From: an uncultured Saprospiraceae bacterium
Lineage (GTDB): Bacteria > Bacteroidota > Bacteroidia > Chitinophagales > Saprospiraceae
Reading direction: 5' to 3'
DNA: 34,575 bases
Assembly (NCBI GenBank): GCA_937930815.1
Contig: CALHBQ010000589.1
Coordinates: 1-34,575, forward strand
Shown: positions 21,387-30,458 of the stretch, one piece after another
Layout of the letters: every line of letters starts with the position of its first letter
How positions within the stretch are numbered: the stretch's first letter is position 1
Made by a program: the position numbers and the translations under genes
Notes under the pieces: model-generated
What the model was told of the DNA's origin: nothing
Database searches by the model: none
The model's input: the letters and a program-made list of their open reading frames with translations, nothing else

Positions 21387-21442
21387 ATCGTGGTCTTATT
21401 AAACTTTAAACTTATTTTTTTAATATTTAAATTAATAAATTT

Positions 21443-21450
21443 TACTTTCG
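21443..21450 (+). promoter_or_regulatory. Degenerate -7 box TACTTTCG upstream of prmC
   Basis: TACTTTCGCCCC; the leuS leader has the similar TATTTTCGCCCC at 18408. Confidence 0.3.
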
Positions 21451-21470
21451 CCCCTCAAAATCCCACAGAC

Positions 21471-22331
21471 ATGCAATCCTCCGTTACGACAGCCGAAACA
21501 CATGACTATTTAGTCGAAAAACTTTCCAAAATCTATGATGATGGCGAAGCTAAATCAGTCGCAAAAATCCTTTTTGAGGATGCTTTTAATGTAAAAAATC
21601 CTTCCGAAAAAACTTTTATGGAGCTGTCACAGCTTCCAAAATTTGACAAATATTTAGGCAAATTAATGAAGCATGAACCGTTGCAATACGTCCTCGGTCA
21701 AGCTGATTTTTATGGTTTAAAATTCTTTGTAAATCAGTCAGTTTTAATTCCTCGTCAAGAAACTGAAGAACTTGTTGTGGCAGTAAAAGAATTTGCTGAA
21801 AGCGCTGACAATCAATCAGTTATAAAAATTTTGGACATTGGTACTGGTAGCGGCTGTATTCCAATTACGCTTTTTAAAAATTTAAAAAATTGCGAAATTA
21901 CAGCGATTGATGTGAGTGAAGATGCGCTCAAAATTGCAGCCAAAAATGCTAAAGCAAATAAGGCCGATATACAGCTTAAAAAATTAGATTTTTTGAATGA
22001 CGGCCTGTGGGATGAACTCGGAAAATTTGACATAATTATTTCGAACCCGCCATACGTGCTACAGAAAGAAACTTCCTTGATGCCACAGCGTGTGCTCAAA
22101 TTTGAGCCTCATTTAGCGCTGTTTGTGGATGATGATAAAGGATTGATTTTCTATGAGAAAATCTCAGCGTTTTCAAAAAATCACCTAAACGAGGGCGGAG
22201 CAGTGTTTTTAGAGTGTAATGAGTTTAACGCAGAATCTGTTTTGAAACTGTACAAAGATACTGGCTTTGCTAATTCAGAACTTCAAAAAGACATTTCTGG
22301 AAAAGATAGATTGGTGGTTGCCCAGATTTGA
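21471..22331 (+). CDS. prmC: Peptide chain release factor N5-glutamine methyltransferase
   Basis: VLIPRQETEELV, ILDIGTGSGCIPITL, IISNPPYVLQKE. The ATG at 21471 is preferred over the track's GTG at 21390, which lies just after the terminator. Confidence 0.92.
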   Translation: MQSSVTTAETHDYLVEKLSKIYDDGEAKSVAKILFEDAFNVKNPSEKTFMELSQLPKFDKYLGKLMKHEPLQYVLGQADFYGLKFFVNQSVLIPRQETEELVVAVKEFAESADNQSVIKILDIGTGSGCIPITLFKNLKNCEITAIDVSEDALKIAAKNAKANKADIQLKKLDFLNDGLWDELGKFDIIISNPPYVLQKETSLMPQRVLKFEPHLALFVDDDKGLIFYEKISAFSKNHLNEGGAVFLECNEFNAESVLKLYKDTGFANSELQKDISGKDRLVVAQI

Positions 22332-22465
22332 TTGCTATAAAATTCGGACTTTGTTTTCATAATTTATGTTATGTTAAATAATGCTTTTTAAAAGTTTGTA
22401 CTGAAAATGGTTGGCCGCCATTCGTTCTATTAACTTTGATTCTATTCTTAAAATTCATAGAGGCT

Positions 22466-23542
22466 ATGACATTCGCACGCAAAATATCTTTCTCAATAAT
22501 TCTCACCCTCCTATCTCTGGTTTTTATTTTAATAATTGGAGAAGCTGTTGCTCGTCTGGTATTCGATATGCAGCCCGCACAGGGAAAAATCAGAAAGCCA
22601 CCATACGATACGCCACAAAAAGATGCCATTTTAGGTTGGAAAATGACTCCAAATTACACATACAAAGGCACTGTGAAGGATGTAAAAGGTGAAAAATACC
22701 CAGTGAAATTGAGTTACAACGAGGATGGATTTAAAGCTTTTGGAGCCCCCTACTCTACCAAAAAAAAGATTTTTTTCATTGGAGATTCTTTTACTTCCTG
22801 TATAGAGGTTTCAAATAATAAATCCTTTTTCAATTTAGTGAAAGACAGCTTAGATGTTGAGGTTTTTGCCTATGGGCAGTCTGGTTATGGGAATTTGCAA
22901 CAGTTCATGATTTTAGAAAAATTTTATAAAAAAATCAATCCAGATATCGTTATTTGGCAGCTTTCAGCCAATGATTTTGTTGATAATTTCGCTGACCTTG
23001 AGCGAGAAAGTAGTTACAAAGTGGGCGAAAGACGGCCATATTTGAACTTGAATAACTCTATAGTTTATGAACGACCAATTTCAACATTAAAGAAGCTTTC
23101 CTACAAATCAGCTTTTTTCAATTTGATTCATGAACGTTGGAAAAATGTGAGTTACAATTATTTAGAAAAGGACAAAAAGGTAGCTGAGTTTTGGATTAAA
23201 AACAAAAATAAGGATTATCTCCCCTACTCAAACTCAATTAAAGTTACGAATCTCATTTTCGACAAAGTTAAAGCGCTAATTTCTGAAGAAACTCAGGTTA
23301 TCGGTTTTCCAGTTGGGTGGTGGGAGCCACAAGGCAGTGACTTTAAAAATATATTTTTAAGCCACGGATTTGAGTTTACCATGAAGCCAGGAATGAATGT
23401 TTTTAACGCAAAAGAGGCCGGAGAAATCATTCACGCAATTGATGGTTATCATTGGAATGAAAAAGGACATCAACTCGTCTCTGATGGAATAATTGAGGCA
23501 TTAACCATTCAAAAAGGAGATTCTAAATCCGCTTTAGAATAA
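22466..23542 (+). CDS. Membrane-anchored SGNH/GDSL hydrolase-like protein (SxtL-like position)
   Basis: N-terminal TM; FIGDSFTSCIEVSNN (GDS block), VIWQLSANDFVDN, DGYHWNEKGHQLVSDGI (DxxH block). ATG at 22466 preferred over TTG at 22436. Confidence 0.82.
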   Translation: MTFARKISFSIILTLLSLVFILIIGEAVARLVFDMQPAQGKIRKPPYDTPQKDAILGWKMTPNYTYKGTVKDVKGEKYPVKLSYNEDGFKAFGAPYSTKKKIFFIGDSFTSCIEVSNNKSFFNLVKDSLDVEVFAYGQSGYGNLQQFMILEKFYKKINPDIVIWQLSANDFVDNFADLERESSYKVGERRPYLNLNNSIVYERPISTLKKLSYKSAFFNLIHERWKNVSYNYLEKDKKVAEFWIKNKNKDYLPYSNSIKVTNLIFDKVKALISEETQVIGFPVGWWEPQGSDFKNIFLSHGFEFTMKPGMNVFNAKEAGEIIHAIDGYHWNEKGHQLVSDGIIEALTIQKGDSKSALE

Positions 23543-23871
23543 GTATGATTTCGTTCTTTAAAATAAGAAATTTCCTTTCGTTTTAATTGGATTTTAGTCT
23601 CTTTTGAAAAGACTCGAGCCATAAAAGCGACTGGAACTAAAATGACTAAGAATATTAAACTTAGTAGGATTTTAGAATTGATACCACCTAAGATTTCGGC
23701 AATTTTATACCAACCAGTGCAAATGGCATTCGCGACTTTTTCGGAAGAAAGACTAAATATTCCAACTCCAAATGCAATCCACAGCAGCCACTCTTTTTCA
23801 AAAATAAAATAGAGGCCAATAAAGCCCAGGCAAATAACCAAAATTGAAGTAACGACCTTTTCTCGACTCAT
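23509..23871 (-). CDS. SxtJ-like small membrane protein
   Basis: 120 aa with several TM segments; ends ...WYKIAEILGGINSKILLSLIFLVILVPVAFMARVF, resembling the SxtJ family by recall and by position beside a carbamoyltransferase. Confidence 0.7.
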   Translation of the reverse strand: MSREKVVTSILVICLGFIGLYFIFEKEWLLWIAFGVGIFSLSSEKVANAICTGWYKIAEILGGINSKILLSLIFLVILVPVAFMARVFSKETKIQLKRKEISYFKERNHTYSKADLESPF

Positions 23872-24021
23872 TTAAAATAAGGTATAAATGAATGGCGCAG
23901 CAGCAGTTCCACCGCCCAAAACGATTAAAATTCCCAATAATAAAAGAACGAAAATCACTGGCACCAACCAGTAAGCTTTACGTTGCTTCATAAATTGAAA
24001 TAGGTCTTTTAATAATTCCAT
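23872..24021 (-). CDS. 49-aa DUF5989-like / SxtK-like single-TM protein (absent from the ORF track)
   Basis: MELLKDLFQFMKQRKAYWLVPVIFVLLLLGILIVLGGGTAAAPFIYTLF*; its TAA stop directly abuts the ATG of the SxtJ-like gene. Confidence 0.8.
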   Translation of the reverse strand: MELLKDLFQFMKQRKAYWLVPVIFVLLLLGILIVLGGGTAAAPFIYTLF

Positions 24022-24035
24022 ATTAAGCGTTTTTG

Positions 24036-24043
24036 CAAAAGTA
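24036..24043 (-). promoter_or_regulatory. Bacteroidota promoter for the 49-aa/SxtJ-like pair
   Basis: Minus strand: TTG-N21-TACTTTTG, close to the TTTG-N19..21-TAnnTTTG consensus, inside the 40-bp gap after the carbamoyltransferase. Confidence 0.5.
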
Positions 24044-24061
24044 ATAAGCTTGGTGAGGATT

Positions 24062-25873
24062 TTACAATTGCTCCTTTTTATCCAAAATCAAATTTCCAAT
24101 TACTAAGTAATCCATATTGGTATTCATAAAGCAATTATAAGCATCTTCTGGCGTACAAACTATCGGCTCTCCCCTTACATTAAAGCTGGTATTGATTAAA
24201 GCGCCACATCCAGTAAGTTTTTTAAAGGCCTTCAATAGTTTAGCATATCGAACATTCGTTGTTTCAGAAACTGTTTGAATTCTCGCTGAATTATCTACAT
24301 GCGTTATGGCCTGCAATTTTGACCGAACCGTTGCCAATTTTTCTTTCATTGAAAAGCTTTGATAATCGGCTGGAATTGGCAAAAGTTGAGATTTATTGAC
24401 CGGGCGCACCAAAAGCATATAAGGAGATTTTCCTTCAAAATCGAAATATTCAGAGCAATCTTCTTCCAAAACAGACGGTGCAAATGGACGGAAGGACTCT
24501 CTAAATTTAATTTTCAAGTTGATGATTTCTTGCATTTTGGTACTTCGCGGGTCACCTAAAATACTTCGATTTCCTAATGCACGTGGGCCAAATTCCATTC
24601 TTCCTTGAAACCAGCCGATTACATTTTCTTCAGAGATTAATTGAGCTGTTTTTTCAAATAACTCATCATCATTTGAATATTCCTCAAATATTACTTTGTG
24701 TTTTTTTAATGCATTTTTGATTTCGAAATTTTCAAATGATGGCCCCAATAATGAGCTTTGCATGGTTTCTTTTTCGGCGATTCGTTCTTGCTCAAATGAA
24801 ATATAATTCGCAGCGAGTGCGGCTCCTAAAGCTCCTCCGGCGTCCCCGGCTGCAGGTTGAATGAAAATATCTTTGAAAAGATTATGATCTAATAATTTTC
24901 CATTTGAAACGCAATTTAAAGCCACTCCGCCAGCTAAGCATAAATAATCTGCGCCTGTGATTCTTTTGGCCTCGATTGCCATTTTTAAAACAACTTCTTC
25001 CGTAATTCTTTGAATGGCCAATGCTAAATCGCAGTGAAATTGTTCAACTTCTGTGTCCAATGCTCGACGTGAAAAGCCAAAAAGTTTCTCCCATTTTTTA
25101 TCATAAACCATCCGAAGACCAGTTGCATATTTGAAATACGATTGATTGAGCCAAATCGAACCATCCTCTTTTATGTCAACTAATTCTGTCTTAATAATGG
25201 AGAGATATTTTTTGAAATTTTCACTCTGCTCATTTCCATAAGGCGCCATGCCCATCAATTTATATTCTCCATTATTGACTTTAAATCCGAGGAAATAAGT
25301 GAACGCTGAATACAACAAACCCAACGAATGAGGAAAATGCAATTCCTTTAGAACAGTGATTTTATTTTCTTCGCCGAGGCAGATAGAAGCTGTGCTCCAT
25401 TCACCAACGCCATCGATGGTCAGTATGGCCGCTTTTTGAAATGGAGATGGATAAAACGCACTCGCAGCATGAGAAAGATGATGTTCTGGAAAAAGTAGTT
25501 TCAATTCCTTTTTATCATAGTCTTCGATTTCTTTAAGGCCATCATAAATCTGTTTTTTTAGAAATAACTTTTCTTTGAGCCAAACCGGCATCGATGTGAT
25601 GAATGAGGAGATTCCTTTTGGCGCAAAGCCATAATATGTTTCTAATAATCGCTCAAATTTCAATAATGGTTTGTCGTAAAAAACTACGGCATCCAATTCA
25701 TCAATTGAAAAACCAGCAAATTCTAAGCAATACTGAATAGCCTTTTTTGGGAAGGTAGCGTCCTGTTTTTTTCGCGAAAAACGTTCTTCCTGTGCAGCGG
25801 CGAGTATTTTCCCATCATGTATGATTGCAGCAGCAGAATCATGATAAAATGCCGAGATGCCTAAAATTTTCAT
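24062..25873 (-). CDS. NodU/CmcH/SxtI-type carbamoyltransferase
   Basis: 603 aa; MKILGISAFYHDSAAAIIHDGKILAAAQEERFSRKKQDATFPKKAI, HHLSHAASAFYPSPF, GPRALGNRSILGDPR, INTSFNVRGEPIVCTPEDA. Confidence 0.95.
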   Translation of the reverse strand: MKILGISAFYHDSAAAIIHDGKILAAAQEERFSRKKQDATFPKKAIQYCLEFAGFSIDELDAVVFYDKPLLKFERLLETYYGFAPKGISSFITSMPVWLKEKLFLKKQIYDGLKEIEDYDKKELKLLFPEHHLSHAASAFYPSPFQKAAILTIDGVGEWSTASICLGEENKITVLKELHFPHSLGLLYSAFTYFLGFKVNNGEYKLMGMAPYGNEQSENFKKYLSIIKTELVDIKEDGSIWLNQSYFKYATGLRMVYDKKWEKLFGFSRRALDTEVEQFHCDLALAIQRITEEVVLKMAIEAKRITGADYLCLAGGVALNCVSNGKLLDHNLFKDIFIQPAAGDAGGALGAALAANYISFEQERIAEKETMQSSLLGPSFENFEIKNALKKHKVIFEEYSNDDELFEKTAQLISEENVIGWFQGRMEFGPRALGNRSILGDPRSTKMQEIINLKIKFRESFRPFAPSVLEEDCSEYFDFEGKSPYMLLVRPVNKSQLLPIPADYQSFSMKEKLATVRSKLQAITHVDNSARIQTVSETTNVRYAKLLKAFKKLTGCGALINTSFNVRGEPIVCTPEDAYNCFMNTNMDYLVIGNLILDKKEQL

Positions 25874-25894
25874 AGCGCAATAAAGGGAATTTTT

Positions 25895-26440
25895 CTAATA
25901 AACCCATTCATCCAAATACTTCACAAATACTTTAGCTAAATTTTCCGCATCAGCAATCGCTCGATGAGGGATTCCATCAAATTCAAATCCTTCTTTTTCT
26001 ACAGTTTTCATTAAGCCTCGCGGATGTCTGAGGCCTTTTAATTCCTGATACTGTTGTTTGATGTTCAAATGAAATTCCAACCACTCCCCTTCTTGATCAT
26101 GTAATTCGCAATCTCGTTGAAGCATTTTTTTATCAAAACCTCCCCAAGAACAGAGGTAATAAGTTTCATCATCAAAATCCTCGATCCAGTCCCTAAAATC
26201 ATTTATTACATCTGGAAATTTCTTTGCGCGATTAATGGAAATTTGGTCAATACTCGTCAAATCTGTACAAAAAGAGGATAAAATCGGGTGCATTACAGGT
26301 TTTATAAAACGATTGAAATCGCCTAAAAACTCACCATAACCATTGATCGCAACTGCACCTATTTCAATGGTTTCTTGTTTCATACCAGGTGGTTTGCCCA
26401 ACCAACAGGTCGCCTCTAAATCGTATACAATGAATATCAT
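25895..26440 (-). CDS. DEDDh 3'-5' exonuclease (ERI1/KapD-like)
   Basis: IVYDLEATCW, EIGAVAI, HRAIADAENLAKVF: ExoI/II/III motifs. Confidence 0.87.
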   Translation of the reverse strand: MIFIVYDLEATCWLGKPPGMKQETIEIGAVAINGYGEFLGDFNRFIKPVMHPILSSFCTDLTSIDQISINRAKKFPDVINDFRDWIEDFDDETYYLCSWGGFDKKMLQRDCELHDQEGEWLEFHLNIKQQYQELKGLRHPRGLMKTVEKEGFEFDGIPHRAIADAENLAKVFVKYLDEWVY

Positions 26441-26495
26441 TTCGCTATTTGTTTAAGTGATGGTCAAAAAACAACAACTTATTATTCACCCATCA

Positions 26496-28211
26496 CTAAG
26501 CTTTTACAGTGGTATTTTTCGACTTTGGTTTTTCAACCAACGAAATATACTTTTCTAAGCCATAATTTTCTAAACGATTATGGTAGAAATATAGGGTACG
26601 AAATCTTTGACTAATTAGTTCTCCTTTTTTATTGAATTTTAAGGGCTTCATTGGGTGGTAAGTTCCCATTTTTTTAACGCCGTTATCAATTATTTCTTTT
26701 GGCGTAAGCTTTCTTAAATCCTCTGATATTTTGACTTTATCATTTTGCTCCATTTCCAAAAGTTTCGCTTTCAAATCTCCAACGACCTTTTCTAATTTGT
26801 CTGTTGGGAAAATAAAATCCTCAGTTGGCAAACGTAGCAACGCATAAAGGTCCAAATCAGGATTAGATTTTTCTAAAACCTTAAATGCAGAATAGGCCAC
26901 CAAATGACTGGTTAAAACTATATTATCAGCAAAAAATCGCTCTAAAATTTTATCGCCAAGGTGCTTTGTATATTCCTGCTCTCTTTGTTTGTTGGCTATG
27001 ATTTTTCCATCCGTTAGAAAATAATCTTTAACTTCCACCACTCTGTCTTTACGGTCATAACTTATTCCATTTTCATCAACAGAATTCCCAACTACATCCA
27101 TTGGCTTACCAAAAGTCATGGTGATTTCATTCGATGCACTGAAGAAGTCCCAAAGGAATTTTAATTGTTTTCTGACACTATGAAATTCGTCTTTTGATTT
27201 TAGATATTTCTCTTTTCCAACTTTCGTTAAATGACCTTGAATCAAATAATTGGCCTCCAAAACAAAGTGATAACTTATAACTAACGGAACGATGAAAACT
27301 TTTGTGTCTTCTCCTTTTTCGTAAATTCTTCTTTGTGCTTCTGTGGCAGTACCAACCAATCCAAGTTTAAATTTCGTTTCTAAAGCGCCAGAACGAGAAC
27401 GCGTTCCTCCTGGAAAAAATAATGAATTCACTCCCCTTTCGATAGAAAGTGTACTCATCGTTTTAAGCGTTTCTAAATAGATAGGATTTTTTTTTCTTCT
27501 ATCAACTCGATAGGCACCCATTCTATTCATGTAGTACGCCGTATAACCTGTATTGTAAAGATTCAGACCAGCTCCATAGGAGAAAAGCGGAAGCCCAGCA
27601 AAAGTATCAAGTATATATCCAATCAAAATAGAATCGAGGTTACTGTGATGCGTAGGAACGATGACAACTGTTCCCTTTTTCATCAAAGACCGAACCGTTT
27701 CAATTTGACCTCTTAAAAGTAATCTATCTTCTAATTTATGTTTATTGCTCAGGAATCTTTCGAAGTTTCTGCTGGCTGCAGTATTTAGTAACCGGTTGAA
27801 AAATCTCGTTAAAAATCTTCGAGCAAATAGGAAGGTTTTTTCTTTAAATGTTCCAACGATTTCTTCGGAGTAACGATTGACAACAGCGTGCAGTAATTTT
27901 TGATTTAAAATCTGTTCTTCTGCTTCCTCTTTTTGCTCATTTTTGACAATTTTTGATTGAATGCCTTTCCAAAATTGCCGATCTTGTGGTGGATCAACTT
28001 TCCAAGGTTCTTCTTTAATTCTTATCAACTCAAGATAAGCTGTTTTTGTAAGTGGTTCGTGAAGATTTTCTCCATACTTTTTGGTCAAACGTTTCACCAC
28101 CTCCTCGTTTATTTCCTTTATAAAATTAACTCTGTCCTCACTCAATTTCGAGATTGGCCAGTCTTTAATTTCTGGATAAACGTGTTTGTATCTTTTCCCC
28201 ATTATCTTCAA
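26496..28211 (-). CDS. Glycerol-3-phosphate/1-acyl-glycerol-3-phosphate acyltransferase (PlsB/PlsC-like)
   Basis: VPTHHSNLDSILIGY (H-x4-D box), NSLFFPGGTRSRSG, FIVPLVISYH. Confidence 0.85.
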   Translation of the reverse strand: MKIMGKRYKHVYPEIKDWPISKLSEDRVNFIKEINEEVVKRLTKKYGENLHEPLTKTAYLELIRIKEEPWKVDPPQDRQFWKGIQSKIVKNEQKEEAEEQILNQKLLHAVVNRYSEEIVGTFKEKTFLFARRFLTRFFNRLLNTAASRNFERFLSNKHKLEDRLLLRGQIETVRSLMKKGTVVIVPTHHSNLDSILIGYILDTFAGLPLFSYGAGLNLYNTGYTAYYMNRMGAYRVDRRKKNPIYLETLKTMSTLSIERGVNSLFFPGGTRSRSGALETKFKLGLVGTATEAQRRIYEKGEDTKVFIVPLVISYHFVLEANYLIQGHLTKVGKEKYLKSKDEFHSVRKQLKFLWDFFSASNEITMTFGKPMDVVGNSVDENGISYDRKDRVVEVKDYFLTDGKIIANKQREQEYTKHLGDKILERFFADNIVLTSHLVAYSAFKVLEKSNPDLDLYALLRLPTEDFIFPTDKLEKVVGDLKAKLLEMEQNDKVKISEDLRKLTPKEIIDNGVKKMGTYHPMKPLKFNKKGELISQRFRTLYFYHNRLENYGLEKYISLVEKPKSKNTTVKA

Positions 28212-28213
28212 AA

Positions 28214-28822
28214 TTATGCGTCGGTTGTTGCCTTTTGGTTTATTTGTTCGATGTAATTGAGTAATTCCTCTCCACCTTCATTATTCAGGCTGCTCGTAAC
28301 AAATTGCTCAGGCAAAAACTGAAAACTTTCTAAAAGCTTTTCACGAAAGGCTAAAATATTTTTTTCTATTTCTTCTGGCTCACTTTTATCTGATTTTGTA
28401 AATACGATTGAAAAAGGAACCTTGTTTTCGCCCAAATCTTCTATGAATTCAATATCTACTTTTTGTGGCGGAATATTGCAATCTATCAAAACAAAGGCGC
28501 AGCAAAGTAACGCTCTGTTTTCCAAATATTCATGCACCATTTTTTTTAAAGAATTGCGGTGCTTTTTCGATATTTTGGCATAACCGTATCCCGGTAAATC
28601 AACCAAAAACCAGGCTTCGTTTACCTCGAAATAGTTAAGCATTTGTGTCTTTCCCGGCTTACTTGAAACCTGCGCCATGGAGCTGTTTCCAACTAAATAA
28701 TTTAGCAAAGAAGATTTGCCAACATTTGACCTTCCTACAAAGGCATATTCAAGAAATCCTGACTTTGGACAAGTCGATTCTTTTGGAAAACTACCCTTAA
28801 ATTTTACTGTTTTTACACTCAT
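28214..28822 (-). CDS. engB: Ribosome biogenesis GTPase EngB/YsxC
   Basis: EYAFVGRSNVGKSSLLNYLVG, FLVDLPGYGYAK, FTKSDK. Confidence 0.95.
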   Translation of the reverse strand: MSVKTVKFKGSFPKESTCPKSGFLEYAFVGRSNVGKSSLLNYLVGNSSMAQVSSKPGKTQMLNYFEVNEAWFLVDLPGYGYAKISKKHRNSLKKMVHEYLENRALLCCAFVLIDCNIPPQKVDIEFIEDLGENKVPFSIVFTKSDKSEPEEIEKNILAFREKLLESFQFLPEQFVTSSLNNEGGEELLNYIEQINQKATTDA

Positions 28823-28887
28823 AATCCTGTTTCTAATGTGAAGATAGGTTTTTTAAAAACAGCCGAATAAAGAAAAAGATTAAAAAC

Positions 28888-28919
28888 TAAAAAAGGCAGC
28901 CGAATTACTTCGACTGCCC
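28888..28919 (-). terminator. Terminator of the DUF937/OmpA-like gene
   Basis: Minus strand GGCAGTCGAA-gtaa-TTCGGCTGCC followed by a T-tract. Confidence 0.85.
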
Positions 28920-28943
28920 TTTCAAGTTATAATCTAAGAAAAT

Positions 28944-30458
28944 TTATTCTACGACAATTTCGATAGCATTTGAACCTGCTTTTGCAGCATCAGAACTACC
29001 CATTCCTTTTGAAGAAACCTGCTTTTTTCCAACGCCCAAAGTCTCCATCATCAATTCAATCTGGTCAGCTCTCATCTTAGTTAGTTTTTTGTTTTCCTTA
29101 TCATCTTTTCCGTCGGCAGTGTGAACTTGGACAGAAATTTTTGAATCAGGATTTGCTTTCAATGCAGCAACTAAACCTTCAAATTCTGATTTTGAAAAGT
29201 TAGTCAATCTATGTGACTCAGGGTCAAAAGTCATCGTTGATAAAGTATAAGTTGAAGAAGCGCCAGCTTCTTTTTTAAACATTTTACCAAAAGAACCTTT
29301 AAAGAAATCAGCCGTTTTTTCTGCTGCATCCCCTACTGCTTTTTTGATTTTGTCCCAAACTCTACCAATTTTATTTCCTTTTCCATCAACGTAGTAACCG
29401 TTAACTTCTTTGAACTCACCTGCCTTGTACTGAACCTCACCTGCTTCATTTACCAAATTACCAGCATCATCAAGCGTTAATTTCATCTGCTTCAAATCTG
29501 CACCTCCAGCATCAGTAGTTACAGTTTCAAGTTTTTCTTTTCCATCCGTAACAATAGTTGATGTTTTTGAAGAAAGTGATTCAATCTCACTTGCATTGAA
29601 TTCGCCAGCTTTTTTGATTACAGTACCTGCTTCATCCACTAAATTTCCTGCTCCGTCAATAGTATAAGTTGCAGCAGCTTTAGCACCTTCGACAACATTA
29701 GTAGCCGTTTCTGTAGTTGTATTTACAGAGTTTTCAACCGTATTTGCTACGTCTCCACCACATCCTCTTGTAAGGAACCAACCAGCACCTAAGAGAATTG
29801 CTAAAAGTGGTAACCATTTCATTAAACCACCACTTGATTTCTCTTCAGTAACTGTTCTTGTAGTTTCAGTACGAGTACTTGCTTTTGTAGTAGAAGCAGT
29901 TGTTTTAACTGGCTCAGAAGATTTTGCGAATCCAAGAAAATCACCCATACCTTCTGGTAATTGACTCATTACAGATTCTTTTTGTCCTCCAAATAAATCC
30001 ATTAAACCGGAAGCATTTAACCCACCTTTTTTTACTTGTTTTCCAACCATTCCTAATACCATCGGTAATAGTAAGTTGGTTAACGAAGAAGATGAAGTTC
30101 CACCAAATCCAGTTGCTTTTGAAAGCAAATTCATGAATCCAGCTTTCTTTCCTCCAATAATAAAAGGAAGAGCGATTGAACCAATATTCATCAAGGCGCT
30201 TGTTTTACTACCACCTCCTAATAAGCCGGAGATATTATCAAACATAGAACCGTCATGGTTGTCATTTGAAAGCATATCTAATATGCCAGATGCTCCTTCG
30301 GTAGTTGAGCCTTTTTGCATCAATCCACCTAAAAGTGAAGGCAGGATTGAGTTGATAGCGGAAGAAGTATTAGAATTGTTTTCTCCAATTAGTTCAGCGA
30401 TCTGGCCGACAGCAGCAGATCCAAGCTGACCTTTCAATAGGTCAAGAATATTTACCAT
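28944..30458 (-). CDS. DUF937 protein with TM segment, internal repeats and OmpA-like C-terminus
   Basis: N-terminal LLKGQLGSAAVGQIAELIGENNSNTSSAINSILPSLLGGLM; TM WLPLLAILLGAGWFL; C-terminal SKISVQVHTADG...LTKMRADQIELMMETLGV. Confidence 0.82.
   Translation of the reverse strand: MVNILDLLKGQLGSAAVGQIAELIGENNSNTSSAINSILPSLLGGLMQKGSTTEGASGILDMLSNDNHDGSMFDNISGLLGGGSKTSALMNIGSIALPFIIGGKKAGFMNLLSKATGFGGTSSSSLTNLLLPMVLGMVGKQVKKGGLNASGLMDLFGGQKESVMSQLPEGMGDFLGFAKSSEPVKTTASTTKASTRTETTRTVTEEKSSGGLMKWLPLLAILLGAGWFLTRGCGGDVANTVENSVNTTTETATNVVEGAKAAATYTIDGAGNLVDEAGTVIKKAGEFNASEIESLSSKTSTIVTDGKEKLETVTTDAGGADLKQMKLTLDDAGNLVNEAGEVQYKAGEFKEVNGYYVDGKGNKIGRVWDKIKKAVGDAAEKTADFFKGSFGKMFKKEAGASSTYTLSTMTFDPESHRLTNFSKSEFEGLVAALKANPDSKISVQVHTADGKDDKENKKLTKMRADQIELMMETLGVGKKQVSSKGMGSSDAAKAGSNAIEIVVE

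Noticed and set aside
24062-25873. Claim of a saxitoxin-like biosynthetic cluster
   Set aside because: Only the carbamoyltransferase/J/K/L-like subset is present; no sxtA-type PKS, amidinotransferase or other core genes in the window, so toxin production is not supported.
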